64,000 bases of DNA from Streptomyces shenzhenensis (GCF_021462265.1 NZ_JAJONF010000008.1:62001-126000); one strand, 5' to 3'. Shown: positions 53,021-62,692, counted from the stretch's first letter. The notes: a model not told the origin generated them from the sequence alone. Numbers and translations are program-made.

Positions 53021-53110
53021 CCGCGGGCAGGCGTGCCGCAGGGCGGCCCGGGTGGGCGCTGGGGCCCCCGGCCGAACGCTGGGGGAGGCACCCGGCCGGC
53101 GCCGGCAAGC
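53021..53110 (+). repeat. Dispersed repeat (type B), copy 2
   Basis: It contains CGCGGGCAG-N-CGTGCCGC (53022-53039) and GGTGGGCGCTGGGG (53051-53064), shared with 38463-38580. It is intergenic here, before the end of the TetR gene. Confidence 0.55.
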
Positions 53111-53135
53111 GTCCCCACCCCCGGCCTCGGCCCCC

Positions 53136-53726
53136 TCAGCCCCGCACGCCCCGCAGCGCCATCGCCACGGCCGCGTCGGTGATCACCGCCGGGTCCTCCG
53201 CCGCCCCCAGCTCGATCCGCCGTACCGCGGCGTCCACGATCCCCTGCACCAGCATCGCCGCGAGCCGGGGCTGCTCATGCCCCAGTTCCCCCAGCGCCTC
53301 CACGATCATCGCGACCAGCCCGCCGTGCGCGGCCCGGATCTTCTCCCGCGCCCCCGCGTCCAGCTCGCTCGCCGAGATCGCGACCACCGCACGATGCCGC
53401 CGGTCCCCGACCAGGGCCAGCTGCTGCCGCACATACGCCTCGACCTTGCCCTCGGCGGAGCCGGCCCGTTCCATCGCCGCCGCGACCTCCGCCGCCCATA
53501 CCGGGAAGTCGGCCTCGCACAGCTCCTCGACCACGGCGGCCCGGGAACGGAAGTACTCGTACACGGAGGACCGCGCGAGCCCCGTGCGCTCGGCGAGCGC
53601 GGGAAACGTCAGCGCCTCCGTGCCGCCCTCGGACAGCAGGGCCCGCGCCGCGTCCAGCAGGGCGGCTCGCTGCATCGACCGGTGCTCGGCCACGGAGGCC
53701 GCTCGAATCCTTGGCACGTCAGCCAC
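53136..53726 (-). CDS. TetR family transcriptional regulator
   Basis: 196 residues. The N-terminal helix-turn-helix is [43 protein letters not shown]. The C-terminal ligand domain ([20 protein letters not shown]) is of a type found in many Streptomyces regulators. The start is a GTG at 53726 without a clear ribosome site. It lies 93 bp after whiG on the same strand. Target genes are unknown. Confidence 0.87.
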   Translation of the reverse strand: MADVPRIRAASVAEHRSMQRAALLDAARALLSEGGTEALTFPALAERTGLARSSVYEYFRSRAAVVEELCEADFPVWAAEVAAAMERAGSAEGKVEAYVRQQLALVGDRRHRAVVAISASELDAGAREKIRAAHGGLVAMIVEALGELGHEQPRLAAMLVQGIVDAAVRRIELGAAEDPAVITDAAVAMALRGVRG

Positions 53727-53819
53727 TTTACGGACGCGCCGGGCAGGACGGGAGACAGCACGGCGCAGACGCGGGGTGCCGGTCGCCGCCGTTGGCCGAA
53801 AATCTCCCGCCGGCCCCGC

Positions 53820-54662
53820 TCAACGGCCAAAACTCGCCAGCTTCGCCCGCAACTGCAGCACCGACTTGGTGTGGATCTGGCTCACCCGGCTCTCAGTGAC
53901 GCCGAGCACGTTCCCGATCTCGGCGAGGGTGAGCCCCTCGTAGTAGTAGAGGGTCACCACGGTCTTCTCCCGCTCCGGCAGCGTGTTGATCGCCCGCGCC
54001 AGGAACCGTCTGAGCTCCCGGTCCTCGGCCACCTCCACGGGGTTGTCCGCGGCGGTGTCCTCCAGCGTGTCCATCACGCTCAGCCCGTCGCCACCCTCGC
54101 CCCCGACGTGCAGCAGCTCCTCCAGCGCCACCACGTTGGCCAGCGACAGCTGACTGAAGACGGCGTGCAGCTCGTCCACCTCGATGCCCAGCTCGGCGGC
54201 GACCTCGCCCTCCGAGGGCGTGCGCCGCAGCCGCGCCTCCAGGGTGGCGTAGGCCCGCTCCACGTTCCGCGCCTTCTGCCGGACCGAGCGCGGGATCCAG
54301 TCCAGCGCCCGCAGCTCGTCGATCATCGCGCCCCGGATCCGGGTGATCGCGTACGTCTCGAACTTGATCTCCCGGTCGACGTCGAACTTCTCGATCGCGT
54401 CGATGAGCCCGAACACCCCGGAGGAGACGAAGTCGGCCTGCTCCACGTTGGGCGGCAGGCCCACGCTCACCCGCCCGGCCACGTACTTGACCAGCGGCGA
54501 GTAGTGCAGGATCAGCTGTTCCCGCAGCCGGTCGTCCCCCGTCGCCTTGTACGACCGCCACAGCTCGTCGAGCGTCGAGGGAGCGGGCGGCCGCACGCTG
54601 CCACCGTCACGGGCGGCTGGGGGGATCGCCGCCCGGTCGGACCCGGAGGTGTGCTGGGGCAT
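53820..54662 (-). CDS. whiG: RNA polymerase sigma factor WhiG
   Basis: 280 residues, the known WhiG length, of the FliA/sigma-28 group that controls early sporulation of aerial hyphae in Streptomyces. Region 2 is [34 protein letters not shown] and [28 protein letters not shown]; region 3 is [14 protein letters not shown]. Region 4 contains [21 protein letters not shown] and [23 protein letters not shown] lies 7 nt before the ATG. The 5' region contains 20-bp-spaced direct repeats. Confidence 0.97.
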   Translation of the reverse strand: MPQHTSGSDRAAIPPAARDGGSVRPPAPSTLDELWRSYKATGDDRLREQLILHYSPLVKYVAGRVSVGLPPNVEQADFVSSGVFGLIDAIEKFDVDREIKFETYAITRIRGAMIDELRALDWIPRSVRQKARNVERAYATLEARLRRTPSEGEVAAELGIEVDELHAVFSQLSLANVVALEELLHVGGEGGDGLSVMDTLEDTAADNPVEVAEDRELRRFLARAINTLPEREKTVVTLYYYEGLTLAEIGNVLGVTESRVSQIHTKSVLQLRAKLASFGR

Positions 54663-54983
54663 TCGTCGCCTTGTGCCGTTCTGCCGTGAAGTGCCAGGAA
54701 GTGCTGTGAAGTGCCGTGGAGTGAGGGAGCGGGGCGTGAAAGCGATGGTTGGGCGAGGTGTCGTTCTCCTGTCGGTTGGCGCGTTCTGCGTCAGGCCTTT
54801 CGTGAGCGTAGCGTGACTGGAGAGTCGCGGTGCGCGAACAACGAGGCTCCACCCCCGCGCGAACCCCCTGCGCGGCGCGCTCCGCCGCGCCCGGCACATC
54901 GCTCTGCGTGATCGCGTGGAAGCGTCAACTCCGGGAATTCCCAAGGGCGTCGAGGGTTCCCCCGGACGGCCGAACACGCTCGG
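54663..54983. other. whiG upstream region with helically spaced direct repeats
   Basis: 321 bp between dprA and whiG. GTGAAGTGCC occurs at 54686-54695 and again at 54706-54715, exactly 20 bp apart, with a third partial copy (GGAAGTGC) between. The repeats are 24-53 bp upstream of the whiG start codon and could be regulator sites or part of the leader. A second gene is not supported here. Confidence 0.5.
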
Positions 54984-56129
54984 TCAGCACCGGCTCCGAC
55001 CGGCCCGGACCGAGATCACCGCCTGGCGTGTCAACTTCCAGCCATCGCCGTGTCGTTCGACGTAACCAAGTGCGCGGAGTTCGTACAGCCTCGCGACGGC
55101 GTCGTCCTCGGACGTCTGGGCGCCGCGTGCCACCTCTTCGGGTGAGGCCGCCCGGTTGCCGGGCAGGGCGGCCAGGACCTGCCGGGCGGCGGGTTCGAGC
55201 AGGTCGCGCGGGAGGACGGGGCCGCGTCTGGGCGGGGCCAGCTCGCCCATGTCACCCACCAGTTCGACGACCTCCGCGGCATCGGTGACCAGCACGGCCT
55301 CGCCGCGGAGCAGTTCGTGCACCCCGGCCGACAGTCCGCTGGTGGCGGGTCCGGGCACCCCCATGGTGAACCGGCCCAGCCGCAGCGCCGCCCGCGCGGT
55401 GACCAGTGAGCCGCTGCGGTGGGCGGCCTCCACGACGACGGTTCCCCTGGTGAGCGCCGCGATGACCCGGTTGCGGAGCACGAACCTGCTCGGCGTCGGA
55501 TGCTCGCCGGGCGGCAACTCCCCCACCACCAGGCCCTGTTCGGCGATCCTGTTGATCAACTCGGTGTGCCCCCGGGGGTAGGGCCGGTCGACCCCGCAGG
55601 CCAGCACGGCGACGGTGGCTCCGCCGGCGCCGAGGGCTCCGCGGTGGGCGGCGCCGTCGACGCCGTAGGCCCCGCCGGACACCACGACCCAGCCGCGCTC
55701 GGCGAGCCCCGCGGCGAGGACGGCCGCCATGTGGGCGCCGTACTCGGTGCAGGCCCGGGCCCCGACGACGGCGACGGCGCGCAGCGCCCACATCCGCAGA
55801 CTGGGCCGGCCGCGCACCCACAGGCCGAGGGGGCGGGCGTCGCCGAGGTCGTCGAGCTGGCTGGGCCACTCGGCGTCGCCGGGGCACACGAACCGCGCGC
55901 CCGCCTCGCGCGCGACGGCGAGGTCGGTCCGGGGATCGGCCTGCGCCGCCCGGGCCAGCAGGCCCGCCCACCGCCTGCCGCCGACGCCGGGCAGGGGCTG
56001 CCCGCGTTCGCGCAGCCGGCTCGCCACCTCGGGGACGCCCCGTTCCCGCACCCACCGCCCGGCGGCCTCGTCGCCGGGCTCGACGACCCGGGCCAGAAAG
56101 ACCCGGTCGAGCAGCTCGGCGTCGTTCAT
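54984..56129 (-). CDS. dprA: DNA processing protein DprA
   Basis: 381 residues. The Rossmann-type DprA domain covers about residues 90-300: VAVVGARACTEYGAHMAAVLA, VVVSGGAYGVDGAAHRGAL, FVLRNRVIAALTRGTVVVEAAHRSGSLVTARAAL. A winged helix DML1-like domain is at the end. DprA loads RecA on incoming single-stranded DNA. The start overlaps the comM stop (ATGA), so the two are coupled. Confidence 0.94.
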   Translation of the reverse strand: MNDAELLDRVFLARVVEPGDEAAGRWVRERGVPEVASRLRERGQPLPGVGGRRWAGLLARAAQADPRTDLAVAREAGARFVCPGDAEWPSQLDDLGDARPLGLWVRGRPSLRMWALRAVAVVGARACTEYGAHMAAVLAAGLAERGWVVVSGGAYGVDGAAHRGALGAGGATVAVLACGVDRPYPRGHTELINRIAEQGLVVGELPPGEHPTPSRFVLRNRVIAALTRGTVVVEAAHRSGSLVTARAALRLGRFTMGVPGPATSGLSAGVHELLRGEAVLVTDAAEVVELVGDMGELAPPRRGPVLPRDLLEPAARQVLAALPGNRAASPEEVARGAQTSEDDAVARLYELRALGYVERHGDGWKLTRQAVISVRAGRSRC

Positions 56130-57736
56130 GGGGCGATCCCTTCCAGAACCGCGCCGCGCCGGACGCCGGTGCGCAGCTCCAGGGCCAGGTTGACGTCGTT
56201 GGCCGAGGGCCGGTCGCGGCCCGCCAGGTCGGCGAGGGTCCAGGCGACCCGGAGTACCCGGTCCAGGCCGCGGGCGGTGAGCAGGCCCCGGTCGAGGTCC
56301 AGCTCGGCCTTGACGAGCGCGCCCGGCCGGACGTGCCAGCGGGTGCGCAGCTCATGGCCGGGGACCTCGCTGTTGGTGCGCCAGGGCAGCCCGTCGAAGC
56401 GCCGGGCGGCCCGCTCCCGGGCCGCGCGCACCCGGTCGGCCACGGCGGCGGAGGGCTCGGCGCCGGTGTGCAACCGCAGCAGCTCCTGCCGGGCGACGGG
56501 TTCGACGGTCACCCTGAGGTCCACGCGGTCCATCAGGGGGCCGGAGAGCCGGGCGCGGTACCGCTTGATCGAGGAGGGCCGGCACTCGCAGACGTCGCCG
56601 GCGGTGCCGTGCCGGCCGCAGGGGCAGGGGTTGGCTGCCAGGACCATGAGAAACCTCGCGGGCATCCGCAGTATCCCGGCGGCCCGGGCGATGACGACGT
56701 GGCCCGATTCCAGGGGCTGGCGCAGGGCGTCCAGGACGCTGCTGTGGAACTCGGCGGCCTCGTCCAGGAAGAGCACGCCGTGGTGGGCCAGGGAGACCGC
56801 TCCGGGGCGCGGCAGGCCGGTTCCGCCGCCGACCAGGGAGGCCATGGTGGCCGAGTGGTGCGGGGAGCAGTAGGGCGGCCTGTCGACCAGCGGGTGGCCG
56901 GGTGGCAGCATGCCGGCGACCGAGTGGACGGCGGTGACCTCCAGGGACTCCTGCCGGCTCAGTTCGGGCAGCAGGCCCGGCAGCCGTTCGGCCAGCATGG
57001 TCTTGCCGGCGCCCGGCGGGCCCTTGAAGAAGACGTGATGGCGTCCGGCCGCGGCCACCTCCAGGGCGGCCCGGGCCACCTGCTGACCGGCGACGTGCGC
57101 GAGGTCGGGGGCGTGCTCGCCGGTGACCATGCCGGTGCCGAGCCCCATGCCGGGGAGGGCGAGCCCGGCGAGGAACGGGTCCGGGCGGATCTCGCCGGGG
57201 ACGGGCTCCTCGTCGGGCACCGGTTCGTCGGTGAGGACGGCGATCAGCTGGCGCAGGCTGCGGACGCCCAGCACGGACACCCCCGGCACCAGCGAGGCCT
57301 CCGGCACCGCGCTGTCCGGCACGACCACCTGCTCGTACCCGGCGTCGGCGGCGGCCAGCACGGCGGGCAGGATGCCCCGGACCGGCCGGACCCGGCCGTC
57401 CAGGCCCAGCTCGCCGATCATCACGATCTCGGCGAGCACCCGGGGATCGATCCGCTCGGCCGCCCCGAGCACGGCCGCGGCCACCGCGAGGTCGAAGCCG
57501 CTGCCGCTCTTCGGCACGGACGCCGGGCTGAGCCCGACGGTGAGCTTCTTCGAGGGCCAGGCAGCTCCCGAGTTGACCACCGCGGCCCGGACCCGGTCCC
57601 GGCTCTCGGTCAGGCTCTTGTCCGGCAGGCCCACCAGGGTGAAGGCGGCCACCCCGGGCTCAAGGTCGGCCTGGACCTCGACCACCACGCCCTCGACGCC
57701 GACCAGGGCCACTGAGCAGGTGCGCGCGAACCCCAT
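56126..57736 (-). CDS. comM: YifB/ComM family Mg-chelatase-like AAA ATPase
   Basis: 536 residues. N-terminal Lon-like fold (VVEVQADLEPGVAAFTLVGLPD, VGLSPASVPKSGSGFDLAVA), AAA domain with Walker A FKGPPGAGKTMLAERL and Walker B GVLFLDEAAEFH, then the CPCG and CECRP cysteine motif and ARLSGPLMDRVDL. ComM is a branch-migration helicase acting in uptake of DNA in other bacteria. It lies between yraN and dprA, a common actinobacterial order. Confidence 0.93.
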   Translation of the reverse strand: MGFARTCSVALVGVEGVVVEVQADLEPGVAAFTLVGLPDKSLTESRDRVRAAVVNSGAAWPSKKLTVGLSPASVPKSGSGFDLAVAAAVLGAAERIDPRVLAEIVMIGELGLDGRVRPVRGILPAVLAAADAGYEQVVVPDSAVPEASLVPGVSVLGVRSLRQLIAVLTDEPVPDEEPVPGEIRPDPFLAGLALPGMGLGTGMVTGEHAPDLAHVAGQQVARAALEVAAAGRHHVFFKGPPGAGKTMLAERLPGLLPELSRQESLEVTAVHSVAGMLPPGHPLVDRPPYCSPHHSATMASLVGGGTGLPRPGAVSLAHHGVLFLDEAAEFHSSVLDALRQPLESGHVVIARAAGILRMPARFLMVLAANPCPCGRHGTAGDVCECRPSSIKRYRARLSGPLMDRVDLRVTVEPVARQELLRLHTGAEPSAAVADRVRAARERAARRFDGLPWRTNSEVPGHELRTRWHVRPGALVKAELDLDRGLLTARGLDRVLRVAWTLADLAGRDRPSANDVNLALELRTGVRRGAVLEGIAP

Positions 57737-57737
57737 C

Positions 57738-58109
57738 TCACGCCACCCCCCGGACGTGCTCGACGAGGGGCGCCCCGCGCTGCGGCAGGAGCACCCCGAC
57801 CACGTCGATGCGGACGCCGCCCGGCGGTGCCCCGCCGTGCGCGTGGATCCAGTGTTCGGCGAGGTCGCGCAGGCGCCGCGCCTTCTCCGGGGAGACCGCG
57901 GCCATGGGGTGCTCGAAGACGCCCGCCCGCCGGGTCTTGACCTCGCAGACGACCAGGACGTCCCCGTCCCGCGCCACGATGTCGATCTCGCCCGTCCTGC
58001 CGCAGCGCCAGTTGCGCTCCAGGACCGTCAGACCGGCCTCGGCCAGCCGCCGTGCGGCCAGCGTCTCGCCGTACTTGCCGAGTGCACTGCGTGCCAGATT
58101 CGTGTCCAT
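57738..58109 (-). CDS. YraN family predicted endonuclease
   Basis: 123 residues. The restriction-endonuclease-like core is clear: [52 protein letters not shown], with the D-ExK nuclease triad. The family (UPF0102) is found next to dprA-comM in many genomes. The ATG at 58109 is chosen because GGAGG is upstream. It is followed by comM one base later. Confidence 0.9.
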   Translation of the reverse strand: MDTNLARSALGKYGETLAARRLAEAGLTVLERNWRCGRTGEIDIVARDGDVLVVCEVKTRRAGVFEHPMAAVSPEKARRLRDLAEHWIHAHGGAPPGGVRIDVVGVLLPQRGAPLVEHVRGVA

Positions 58110-58228
58110 GTCGGCACCACCTCCGGCGCCAACCGTCACGCATCCCCCGCCAAGAAGTTGATCTTGGTGGGTTACTCAGCGGTTGTGGACAACTTCCTCA
58201 CCCACACGAGCGACCGCGACTCCACCGC

Positions 58229-58537
58229 TCAGCCGCCCGGAAGCTCCAGGTCACTCTTGTTCAGTTCCTCGATGTTCACGTCCTTGAACGTGAGAACGCG
58301 GACCTGCTTCACGAAACGGGCCGGCCGGTACATGTCCCAGACCCAGGCGTCCGCCATGGACACTTCAAAGAAGACTTCACCCTGGACCGAGTGCACCTGC
58401 ATCTCGTAGTCGTTGGTGAGGTAGAAGCGCCGCTCGGTCTCGATCACGTATTTGAACAGACCGACGACATCGCGGTACTCCCGGTAGAGCTTCAGCTCCA
58501 TCTCGGTCTCGTACTTCTCGAGGTCCTCGGCGCTCAT
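58229..58537 (-). CDS. DUF2469 family protein
   Basis: 102 residues, highly charged, beginning MSAEDLEKYETEMELKLYREYRD and containing DYEMQVHSVQGEVFFEVSMADAWVWDMYRP. It matches the DUF2469 family, which is conserved in actinobacteria and always near this gene cluster. AAGGGGA precedes the ATG by 7 nt. Its function is unknown. Confidence 0.9.
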   Translation of the reverse strand: MSAEDLEKYETEMELKLYREYRDVVGLFKYVIETERRFYLTNDYEMQVHSVQGEVFFEVSMADAWVWDMYRPARFVKQVRVLTFKDVNIEELNKSDLELPGG

Positions 58538-58593
58538 GGCATGTTCCCCTTCAGCCGTGCGATCCCACCATTGTGCGCCAGTCCCGCACGCTC

Positions 58594-59100
58594 CTAGACG
58601 ATTTCCGTGTCAAGGGTGACGGGCCCGGCGGGGGGACCTTCGTCGAGCAGCCTACGGAACAGCTCGGCGAGTCTGGTCGGATACACCGTCTCATGTGCCC
58701 GGGTCAGTTCCTGGCACGTCCACCAACGTGCTCCGGCCACACTGCGCTGCTCCAGCTCGGTCAGGGCGGTGGCCTCGGTGGCCGTCTGCGCCGTACGGGC
58801 CAGGTAGTACCACTCGTCCTGGTCCCAGCGGCGGCCGGCGAACGGGAAGGAGCATGTCCGCCGCCACAGCACCGGACCGAGTTCGACGTCCGTGATGCCG
58901 GTTTCCTCCGCGAGTTCCCGCAAAGCGGCCTGCTCACGGGTCTCGTCGCCCTCCAGACCGCCGCCGGGGGTGAACCACCAGTCGTCGGCCGGGTCGTCCG
59001 GCTCGTGGCCGTGCAGGAGCAGGATGCGGTTCTCGGGGTCGAGGAGGACCACCCGGGCCACCTTGCGCAGGCGGCCCTCCGTCAGCGCCTCAGCGGGCAC
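58594..59100 (-). CDS. NUDIX hydrolase
   Basis: 168 residues from a GTG with GGAGG 6 nt upstream, overlapping the sipZ end by 11 bp. The Nudix box is complete: GGLEGDETREQAALRELAEETGI. It cleaves nucleoside diphosphate derivatives; the substrate is unknown. The coupling to sipZ is a conserved Streptomyces feature, as far as I recall. Confidence 0.9.
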   Translation of the reverse strand: MPAEALTEGRLRKVARVVLLDPENRILLLHGHEPDDPADDWWFTPGGGLEGDETREQAALRELAEETGITDVELGPVLWRRTCSFPFAGRRWDQDEWYYLARTAQTATEATALTELEQRSVAGARWWTCQELTRAHETVYPTRLAELFRRLLDEGPPAGPVTLDTEIV

Positions 59101-59875
59101 CGGCGGCCTCCGTACGGGCACGGGCGCGGGAACGGCCCAGCAGGTTCGCGACCGGACCGTAGGCGCCGCCTCCGAGGACCAGCACACCGCCGGCCACGAT
59201 CATGAACTCGATGACACGCAGCGGCCCCGGCTGGGAGAGGGTGCCCAGGGTCTCGAAGCCGGTCGGGCGCTTGAGCAGGCCCTTCATCGGCCAGATCACC
59301 GCGTCCACGCGGGCGGTCACGGCGCTGCGGGCGACCGTGCCCTGCGCCGCGTCCGTGAGGTGGGCGGTGGAGTCCAGGGAGCCCCGGCGCTCGTCACCGA
59401 GGAGGAAGAGCCGGCCCTTCGGGACGGTGACGCTCGGGAAGCCCTGCAGCTCGGCCTGGCTGCCCGCCGGCAGGTACGGCTCGTCGATCTGCTTGCCGTT
59501 GACCGTCAGCTTGCCGTCGGTGCAGCAGGACACGGTGTCCCCGCCGACCGCGACCACCCGCTTGACGACGTCCGCGTTGCTGACCCAGCTCTTGTCCTTG
59601 AAGACGACGACATCGCCCCGGCGCACCTGGCCGCCGTCGATGCGCTGGCCGACGACCCGGTCCCCGGCGTCGATCGTCGGCGTCATCGAACTGGTCGGCA
59701 CGGTGTACGGCCGGTACTCCACCGCTGCCCAGCCGAATCCGCCGAGGAACAGCACGATGCCCAGCGCCACGGCGATCCCGGACAACCGCTGTCCGAGCCT
59801 TCCTCCGGCCTGTGCCGCACTCGTGCTGGTGCCTCCGCCGCTGCGCGGGGCCGTACGTATCGTGCTGTCGCCCAT
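59090..59875 (-). CDS. sipZ: Type I signal peptidase SipZ
   Basis: 261 residues. The N-terminal membrane segment (GIAVALGIVLFLGGFGWAAVE) is followed by the catalytic serine in VPTSSMTPTI and the lysine in ADVVKRVVAVGGD; LFLLGDERRGSLDST is box E. A C-terminal membrane segment (VIEFMIVAGGVLVLGGGAYG) is present. It cleaves signal peptides on the outer face of the membrane. It is separated from sipY by 115 bp, so it likely has its own promoter and leads the nudix gene. Confidence 0.9.
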   Translation of the reverse strand: MGDSTIRTAPRSGGGTSTSAAQAGGRLGQRLSGIAVALGIVLFLGGFGWAAVEYRPYTVPTSSMTPTIDAGDRVVGQRIDGGQVRRGDVVVFKDKSWVSNADVVKRVVAVGGDTVSCCTDGKLTVNGKQIDEPYLPAGSQAELQGFPSVTVPKGRLFLLGDERRGSLDSTAHLTDAAQGTVARSAVTARVDAVIWPMKGLLKRPTGFETLGTLSQPGPLRVIEFMIVAGGVLVLGGGAYGPVANLLGRSRARARTEAAGAR

Positions 59876-59990
59876 GAGGCCGCACCCTACCCGGCGGTAC
59901 CGGGCAGGGGCAGCCCTTCTTCGGCGCCCCTGGTCACAAGCTCCCCAAGGCTTTCACATGGGGCGGTCAGCCCAGGCGGGCACGAGGCGG

Positions 59991-61016
59991 TCAGCGCTCG
60001 CCGGCGGCCACGCGACTGTCGAACTTCCGCTCGATGCGGTCGCCCCGCCGACGGCGCCAGGCCACGACCGGCAGGACGGCGGCGACAGCCACGCCCTGCG
60101 GCGCCACCGAGAGGGAGGCCGCGGCGGACGCCTGCGTGTTGATGCCGCTCTGGTCGAAGGTGTCCGGGACCGGCAGCGTGCCCCAGCGGTTGATCGGCCA
60201 GGCCTTGACGATGGCACGGCCGACGACCTCCTTCACCGGGACCATGCCGTGGTGCTTGTCGGACTGGTTGTAGCGCGAGTCCCGGGAGTTCTGACGGTGG
60301 TCGCCCATCACCCAGATGTAGCCCTTGGGCACGTGGACCGTGAACTGCCCGCCCTGGTCGTCGACGCTGCACGGGGTGTTGCCCGGGTACACGTAGGGCT
60401 CGTTCAGCGGATGGCCGTTGACCATGAGGGGTCCGCTGTTCTTGCAGGAGACGGTGTCGCCACCGACGCCGATGACCCGCTTGATCAGGTCCCGCTCCTC
60501 GGCGGACGGCATCAGGCCGATCCAGCTGAGGAAGGTCTGGATCGCGTTCGGCTGCGCGGTGGGCTCGCCCGCCAGCCAGTCGTCCGGGTCGTGGAAGACG
60601 ACGACCTCGCCGCGCTCCGGCTTGGAGCCGAACCACGGGGTGAGCTTGTCGACCAGGACGCGGTCACCCTGCTGGAGGGTGTTCTGCATCGAGTCCGAGG
60701 GGATCGAGAACGCCTGCACCAGGAACGTCTTGATCAGCAGCGCCAGCACCAGGGCGATGATGACCAGGATCGGCAGCTCCTTCCAGAAGGAGCGTTGCTT
60801 CTTCGGTGCGGGCGCCGCGGGCTCACCCGGGTCCCCGTCCGTGCCCGCGCCGTCACCTCCGGAGTACGGACCCTCTGCCGGGGTGCCGTCTCCACCCGGC
60901 CCGGTGCCGTTCCCGGAGGTCGAGGCGCCGTCTGCGGAGGGGACATTCTCCACGGGGCGCCCGCTGTGCTCCTCGCCGTCGTGTCCCGACCGTGCGCCAA
61001 CCGCCACATCCCCCAC
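59991..61016 (-). CDS. sipY: Type I signal peptidase SipY
   Basis: 341 residues. An acidic, Gly-rich N-terminus of about 75 residues precedes the membrane anchor (LPILVIIALVLALLIKTFLV). Catalytic serine is in IPSDSMQNTL, lysine in DLIKRVIGVGGD; WVMGDHRQNSRDSR is box E. A C-terminal hydrophobic segment (GVAVAAVLPVVAW) is followed by basic residues. The GTG start at 61016 has AAGGAG 5 nt upstream, inside the end of the sipX frame. Confidence 0.92.
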   Translation of the reverse strand: MGDVAVGARSGHDGEEHSGRPVENVPSADGASTSGNGTGPGGDGTPAEGPYSGGDGAGTDGDPGEPAAPAPKKQRSFWKELPILVIIALVLALLIKTFLVQAFSIPSDSMQNTLQQGDRVLVDKLTPWFGSKPERGEVVVFHDPDDWLAGEPTAQPNAIQTFLSWIGLMPSAEERDLIKRVIGVGGDTVSCKNSGPLMVNGHPLNEPYVYPGNTPCSVDDQGGQFTVHVPKGYIWVMGDHRQNSRDSRYNQSDKHHGMVPVKEVVGRAIVKAWPINRWGTLPVPDTFDQSGINTQASAAASLSVAPQGVAVAAVLPVVAWRRRRGDRIERKFDSRVAAGER

Positions 61017-61992
61017 GCCAACTCCTTACTCCGTGCCGCCGCCCGCGCCGTCCCCGGCGCAGGCCCACCACTCCCATAACGAGCGGGAGTTCCGCAGGGC
61101 TCGGGAGTTGGATGTATCCGTTCGGATCGTCGGAGGCAACCCTATGCGACACCTGGGGAGCCGCGGTCGACCCCGACCCGGAGTCAGAAACGCTTGCGAA
61201 GGTTTTAGGTTCGTCGAGCTTGGTCCAGTGGCCGACGGGCCAGCCGATCATCATGGCCCGTCCCACCACCGAGGTGACGGCGACCGTGCCGCCGTAGTCG
61301 GTGTCCATGTGCGCCCGGGAGTCGGCCGAGTTGCCCCGGTGGTCGCCCATCACCCACAGCCGCCCCTGGGGGACGGTGATATCGAACTCCTGCATGGAGG
61401 GTGCGTTTCCGGGATACAGGTAGTCACCCTCGGTCAGGGGAACGCCGTTGACGGTCACCCGGCCCTGTGCGTCACAGCACTTGACGTGGTCGCCGCCGAC
61501 GCCGATGACCCGCTTGATGAGGTCCTTCTCGTTGGCGGACGGCAGCAGGCCGATGAAGGTGAGCCCCTCCTTGACCTGCTTGACCCCGACCGGGTCGTTC
61601 GCCTTGGTGGTCTGCTCGTCCGCCAGCCAGCCGCCCGGGTCATGGAAGACGACGACGTCACCGCGGTGCGGCTTCCACCCGAACCACGGGGTGAACTTGT
61701 CCACCAGGACCCGGTCGCCGATCCGGATCGTCTGCTCCATCGAACCCGACGGGATCACGAAGGCCTGGACGAGGAACGTCTTCAGCACGAGCGCTATCAG
61801 GACGGCCACCCCGACCAGCAGCGGTATCTCCCGCACCGCGCCGCGCCGGCGCTTGCGCTTGACCTTGCGCTGCAGTTTGCGCCGCTCCGCGCGGGAACGG
61901 CCGCCCGGGCCGGAGGTGCGCCGGGCCCCGGTGGGCAGCAGGTTGGCGGCGGCGTCGACCGGCACGCCACGCGGCCTGCCGCGGTTACCCAT
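60853..61992 (-). CDS. sipX: Type I signal peptidase SipX with unusually long 3' frame
   Basis: 379 residues as read. A basic N-terminus precedes the membrane anchor (LLVGVAVLIALVLKTFLV). Catalytic serine is in IPSGSMEQTI and lysine in DLIKRVIGVGGD; box E is WVMGDHRGNSADSR. SPAELPLVMGVVGL could be the start of a C-terminal anchor. The frame then continues for about 60 Arg-rich residues and overlaps sipY by 164 bp. A TAA at 61028-61026, in another frame and directly before the sipY ribosome site, is the expected end if one base is added or missing. The true length is probably near 320. Confidence 0.85.
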   Translation of the reverse strand: MGNRGRPRGVPVDAAANLLPTGARRTSGPGGRSRAERRKLQRKVKRKRRRGAVREIPLLVGVAVLIALVLKTFLVQAFVIPSGSMEQTIRIGDRVLVDKFTPWFGWKPHRGDVVVFHDPGGWLADEQTTKANDPVGVKQVKEGLTFIGLLPSANEKDLIKRVIGVGGDHVKCCDAQGRVTVNGVPLTEGDYLYPGNAPSMQEFDITVPQGRLWVMGDHRGNSADSRAHMDTDYGGTVAVTSVVGRAMMIGWPVGHWTKLDEPKTFASVSDSGSGSTAAPQVSHRVASDDPNGYIQLPSPAELPLVMGVVGLRRGRRGRRHGVRSWRGGCGGWRTVGTRRRGAQRAPRGECPLRRRRLDLRERHRAGWRRHPGRGSVLRR

Positions 61993-62692
61993 GGGACGCT
62001 CCGGCCGACGGCACGCGCGCGTAGGCGGCGGGACGGGTGAGCCGGGTCCAGTGGGCGTACGGCCAGACGATCCAGTCGGCCCGGCCGATGACCTCCTTGA
62101 CGGGGATCATGCCGCCGCCGGGTGAGCCGAGGTGGTCGCGGGAGTCGCTGGAGTCGCTGCGGTGGTCGCCGAGAACGAAGAGCCTGCCGCCGGGGACGAC
62201 GATGTCGAAGGCCACGCTCGAGGGGGTGTCCCCGGGATAGAGGAACGCGGTCTCGTCGACCGGCCGGCCGTTCACTTCGATCCTCCCCTTCTTGTCGCAG
62301 CAGACCACGTGGTCTCCTCCCACGCCGACGACGCGTTTGATGTAGTCGGCGTCCCCGAAGTACCCGGAGCCGTCGAACACCACGACATCTCCCCGGCGCG
62401 GCCCGGCACCGAAACGGTACGCCAACTTATTTACGAGAACGCGGTCCCCGATCCTCAATCCCTGTTCCATGGATCCGCTGGGAATCTGGAATGGTTGCGC
62501 CACGAATGTGTTGAGGACGAGCAAAAACACCAGGCAGGTGAAGAGGGTGAGGGTGGTCCAGCCGCCGGGCAGCCAGTCGGTGACCCGCCGGGTGACCCGC
62601 GCCACCAACGCGAAACGCGACCGGTCCTCCGCGGCCTCTGGTTCGGGGCGGGAGGAGCGGTCGCGCTCCGTGTGCTGTGCTTCGGTGTCCAT
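61985..62692 (-). CDS. sipW: Type I signal peptidase SipW
   Basis: 235 residues. Anchor TLTLFTCLVFLLVLNTFVA; catalytic serine in IPSGSMEQGL; lysine in DYIKRVVGVGGDH; box E LFVLGDHRSDSSDSR. It lacks a C-terminal membrane anchor, as described for SipW of S. lividans. First gene of the sip operon. It overlaps sipX by 8 bp. Confidence 0.92.
   Translation of the reverse strand: MDTEAQHTERDRSSRPEPEAAEDRSRFALVARVTRRVTDWLPGGWTTLTLFTCLVFLLVLNTFVAQPFQIPSGSMEQGLRIGDRVLVNKLAYRFGAGPRRGDVVVFDGSGYFGDADYIKRVVGVGGDHVVCCDKKGRIEVNGRPVDETAFLYPGDTPSSVAFDIVVPGGRLFVLGDHRSDSSDSRDHLGSPGGGMIPVKEVIGRADWIVWPYAHWTRLTRPAAYARVPSAGASHG

Noticed and set aside
52746..54689. A 647-codon plus-strand frame over whiG and tetR
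   Set aside because: Antisense shadow of well-supported minus-strand genes. It also crosses the dispersed repeats.
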